64,000 nucleotides of DNA from Janibacter sp. DB-40 (lineage in GTDB: Bacteria > Actinomycetota > Actinomycetes > Actinomycetales > Dermatophilaceae), in contig NZ_CP120360.1 in NCBI RefSeq assembly GCF_029510815.1, positions 744,001 through 808,000 of the forward strand, read 5' to 3'. Below, one piece after another: positions 63,119-64,000 of the stretch. Positions within the stretch are counted from its first letter, which is position 1. The number at the start of each line of letters is the position of its first letter. Under the pieces are notes generated by a model. That model was not told the DNA's origin. It saw nothing but the letters and a program-made list of their open reading frames with translations, and made no database searches. The position numbers and the translations under genes were made by a program.

Positions 63119-64000
63119 TTACCGGATTAGCTTGCTGTACGTGACCGCCGAGCCGCTGACGTAGCCGGTGCGGAGGGCACCGACCCGGGCCTTGATCCTC
63201 TTCCCCCGGTCGATCCGCTTGACCGTGTACGTCTTGGCGGTCGCCCCCGTGATCGGGTTGCCGTTGCGGTACCACCGGTAGCGGTAGCTCGAGGGCTTCG
63301 GGGTCCATGCCCCGACCCTGGCGGTCAGGGTCCGCCCCACAGCGGGCGTCCCGCTGATGTACGGACGGGTCGTTAAGTGGATCGGGATGCCGACGCGGTA
63401 GGAGGTGGAGGACTTGTTCTTGTACCCGGCACGCTTGGCCGTGACCCTCACCTTGAGGTAGCGGCCGGCATCGGCGGTCTTCGGTGTGTAGGTGCGCGCG
63501 GTGGCTCCCGTGATCGCGACACCATTGCGGAACCACCGGTAGCCGTAGGACGTCGGGGTCGGGGACCAGGAGCCGTTCGAGGTGGTGAGCAGCTTGCCGA
63601 CCCCCCGCGTGCCGGTGATCTTCGGCACCGCCGTGTTGGTGAAGAGGCGCAGCGTCGCGTTGTACGAGATCGTCACGACCGCCTGGCTGCTGCTCGTCGA
63701 GACCGTCGTGACCTTGACGCGGCCGTCGTGGCTGGAGAAGGTCTTGCCGGCGGTCAGGACCCCGTTGGCGTCCGGCGCCGAGTTGGGTGTCGGGTCGAGC
63801 AGCACGCTCGCTCCGGAGAGGCCGTTGTAGCGCAGGATGCGCACCCCCGGCACCGCCGCGGTGGGGGTGTAGGCATCGCGCCCGGAGGCGGTGCGGTACT
63901 CCACGTAGTAGGTCGTCCCGGTGATCGAGTTGGTCACCTTCGCTGCGCGGATGCCGGCGCGACCTGACAGCGGCTTGAGGGTGACGGAGGTGGTTCCCGC
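63119..64000 (-). CDS. Secreted protein with C-terminal Ig-like repeats (5' part beyond the window)
   Basis: The frame is open to the right edge (about 293 residues seen). The first part (GTTYYVEYRTASGRDAYTP, GVRILRYNG, DPTPNSAPDANGVLTAG) resembles the C-terminal region of secreted reprolysin/gametolysin-like metallopeptidases. Two about 85-residue Ig-like repeats follow, each with P.ItGt..VG..L....G.WspkPtsYgYRWyRnG..ItGATA.TYt. The catalytic part is off the window, so the enzyme class is a guess. The stop is 20 bp before sodX. Confidence 0.75.
   Translation of the reverse strand, partial: AGTTSVTLKPLSGRAGIRAAKVTNSITGTTYYVEYRTASGRDAYTPTAAVPGVRILRYNGLSGASVLLDPTPNSAPDANGVLTAGKTFSSHDGRVKVTTVSTSSSQAVVTISYNATLRLFTNTAVPKITGTRGVGKLLTTSNGSWSPTPTSYGYRWFRNGVAITGATARTYTPKTADAGRYLKVRVTAKRAGYKNKSSTSYRVGIPIHLTTRPYISGTPAVGRTLTARVGAWTPKPSSYRYRWYRNGNPITGATAKTYTVKRIDRGKRIKARVGALRTGYVSGSAVTYSKLIR

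Overview
The window looks like chromosomal DNA of a very GC-rich actinomycete. Evidence: roughly 70% GC, many GTG starts, leaderless starts behind TANNNT boxes, whiB7, sigR-rsrA, adnAB, nudC, uvrD2, the small ribosomal protein bL37, and Ni-superoxide dismutase. Gene content and repeat style suggest a Micrococcales member near Intrasporangiaceae/Dermatophilaceae (Janibacter-like). That placement is inference. There is no rRNA, prophage, IS element or CRISPR-cas. The one tRNA is initiator tRNA-fMet.

Layout. 0-9.8 kb: MaoC-like protein (partial), aminopeptidase P, broken GNAT, PHP phosphoesterase, DUF2252, ParA-like ATPase, DEAD-box helicase, ferritin-like protein, GlsB/YeaQ protein, DUF3107-TetR pair. 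9.9-22.2 kb: DNA-repair and antibiotic-stress block adnA-adnB-phosphotransferase-nudC-uvrD2-whiB7, with a whiB7 leader carrying a uORF and an attenuator. 22.2-27.4 kb: 5-oxoproline/Nramp operon (DUF1445, pxpC, pxpB, pxpA, Nramp transporter) divergent from a GntR regulator. 27.5-34.4 kb: DNA glycosylase, ABC1 kinase with a TOMM-type ThiF-like protein, NUDIX, DUF2342, YlbL-like protease, PPA1309. 34.4-45.3 kb: UPF0182, tRNA-fMet, HAD dehalogenase, lipoprotein, type II NADH dehydrogenase, two M16 peptidases, a DUF559 nuclease between two copies of a palindromic element. 45.4-50.5 kb: choice-of-anchor B protein, hisN, rsgA, aroA, doxX. 50.6-58.3 kb: HMCES/YedK, hydrolase, PucR regulator, ferredoxin reductase-desaturase pair, galE, rsrA-sigR with a consensus SigR promoter. 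58.3-64 kb: GIY-YIG nuclease among repeats, bL37, a three-gene peptide/HD locus, sodN-sodX, and the C-terminal part of a secreted protein.

Most striking locus: 59.3-62.1 kb. A secreted-type peptide made of six NVEWA repeats overlaps a gene for a polytopic membrane HD-GYP-like protein, which overlaps a second one. The two HD domains have lost opposite halves of the active site. The repeats differ by synonymous changes, so the peptide is what selection preserves. I read this as a possible peptide-signalling or peptide-maturation operon of undescribed type.

Other unusual structure. (i) A 22-bp palindromic element lies in arrays between convergent genes, where it supplies their stop codons, and inside rsgA and a pucR-type gene, where it is read in frame as an SQEP(K/R) peptide. 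(ii) Four further palindromic families; copies of two of them flank stand-alone nuclease genes. (iii) The octamer GAAGGGGG occurs about nine times more often than base composition predicts and also forms terminator stems. (iv) Single-base frameshifts in several conserved genes, most repaired by adding one G to a G run, suggest base-call errors rather than true pseudogenes.
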